From positions 1 to 64,000 of the forward strand of contig JAPKZD010000025.1 in NCBI GenBank assembly GCA_026393975.1: 64,000 nt of DNA, given 5' to 3'. Of this stretch, positions 63,646 through 64,000 are shown piece after piece. Positions within the stretch are counted from its first letter, which is position 1. Every line of letters begins with the position of its first letter. Under the pieces are notes generated by a model. It saw only the letters and a list, made by a program, of their open reading frames with translations. It was not told the DNA's origin and did not search any database. Source of the stretch: Candidatus Aminicenantota bacterium. Lineage in GTDB: Bacteria; Acidobacteriota; Aminicenantia; Aminicenantales; Saccharicenantaceae. Position numbers and translations under genes: made by a program.

Positions 63646-64000
63646 AGATCAAAGCCGTGCCGGCGATTCTAGCGGTTCTGGCGACTGCCACGGTGCTCGT
63701 CTGGGCGATGCGGCCCGATAAGGCGATCGCCGTCCTGTTCGTTTCCAAGGATTACCTCTTGGAGATGATCTCCATTCTCCCGCCGGTCCTCATCCTCTGC
63801 GGATTGTTCGACGCCTGGGTCCCGAGACGGACAATTGAACAGCTCATGGGCGATGCTTCGGGAATCAAAGGGACATCCATCGCCTTCCTGTTGGGCACGG
63901 TAGCTATGGGTCCCTTGTACGCCGCTTTCCCCATCGGAAAGTCTCTCCTCGATAAGGGCGCGAGCCTCTATAACGTCGCCGTCTTCCTCTGCGTCTGGGC
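63642..64000 (+). CDS. Half-size permease (second half, runs off window)
   Basis: 'MKIKAVPAILAVLATATVLVWAMRPDKAIAVLF...GLFDAWVPRRTIEQLMGDASGIKGTSIAFLLGTVAMGPLYAAFPIGKSLLDKGASLYNVAVFLC'. Confidence 0.75.
   Translation, partial: MKIKAVPAILAVLATATVLVWAMRPDKAIAVLFVSKDYLLEMISILPPVLILCGLFDAWVPRRTIEQLMGDASGIKGTSIAFLLGTVAMGPLYAAFPIGKSLLDKGASLYNVAVFLCVW

Noticed and set aside
1-64000. CRISPR arrays, rRNA operons, integrases/transposases, toxin-antitoxin pairs
   Set aside because: No regularly spaced direct repeats, rRNA-like sequence, or recognisable recombinase/transposase or TA proteins found by reading; only one tRNA recognised

Overview
High-GC bacterial chromosomal window. My guess, from the Acidobacteriota-type VWFA domain, NEW3/ABC genes and glycoside hydrolases, is an Acidobacteriota/Aminicenantes-like organism; this is low confidence. 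About 0-49 kb looks like core or generalist content: ABC exporter with a NEW3 protein, TolC, glycosyltransferase, GH38/GH36-like/GH116 glycosidases, amidohydrolase, amino-acid permease, purM, tRNA-Ala(CGC), cyanophycinase plus YfcC-like transporter, YgiQ radical SAM, Ser/Thr kinase-TPR, and two separate ECF sigma/zf-HC2/DUF4097 triads. An arsM-arsR pair lies at 21.4-22.8 kb. From about 49.4 kb to the right edge is a visibly lower-GC arsenic/redox island: ACR3 efflux pump, two-domain ArsA, ArsD, several ArsR/MarR regulators with palindromic operators, two full-length ArsP-like permeases, and a small CC-motif protein absent from the ORF track. It ends in a tightly coupled operon: radical SAM with SPASM-like C-terminus, arsC, GcvH-like lipoyl protein, two DGC Cys-domain proteins, OsmC-like, CPxC mini-thioredoxin, and a split permease. 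That last operon is the best candidate for an undescribed system, namely a lipoyl/thiol-based metalloid handling pathway. Non-coding signals include a MITE-like repeat abutting stop codons, REP-type 'GGGGTCAAACC' hairpins, a two-hairpin element seen twice, a terminator inside a convergent gene, and leaderless promoters.
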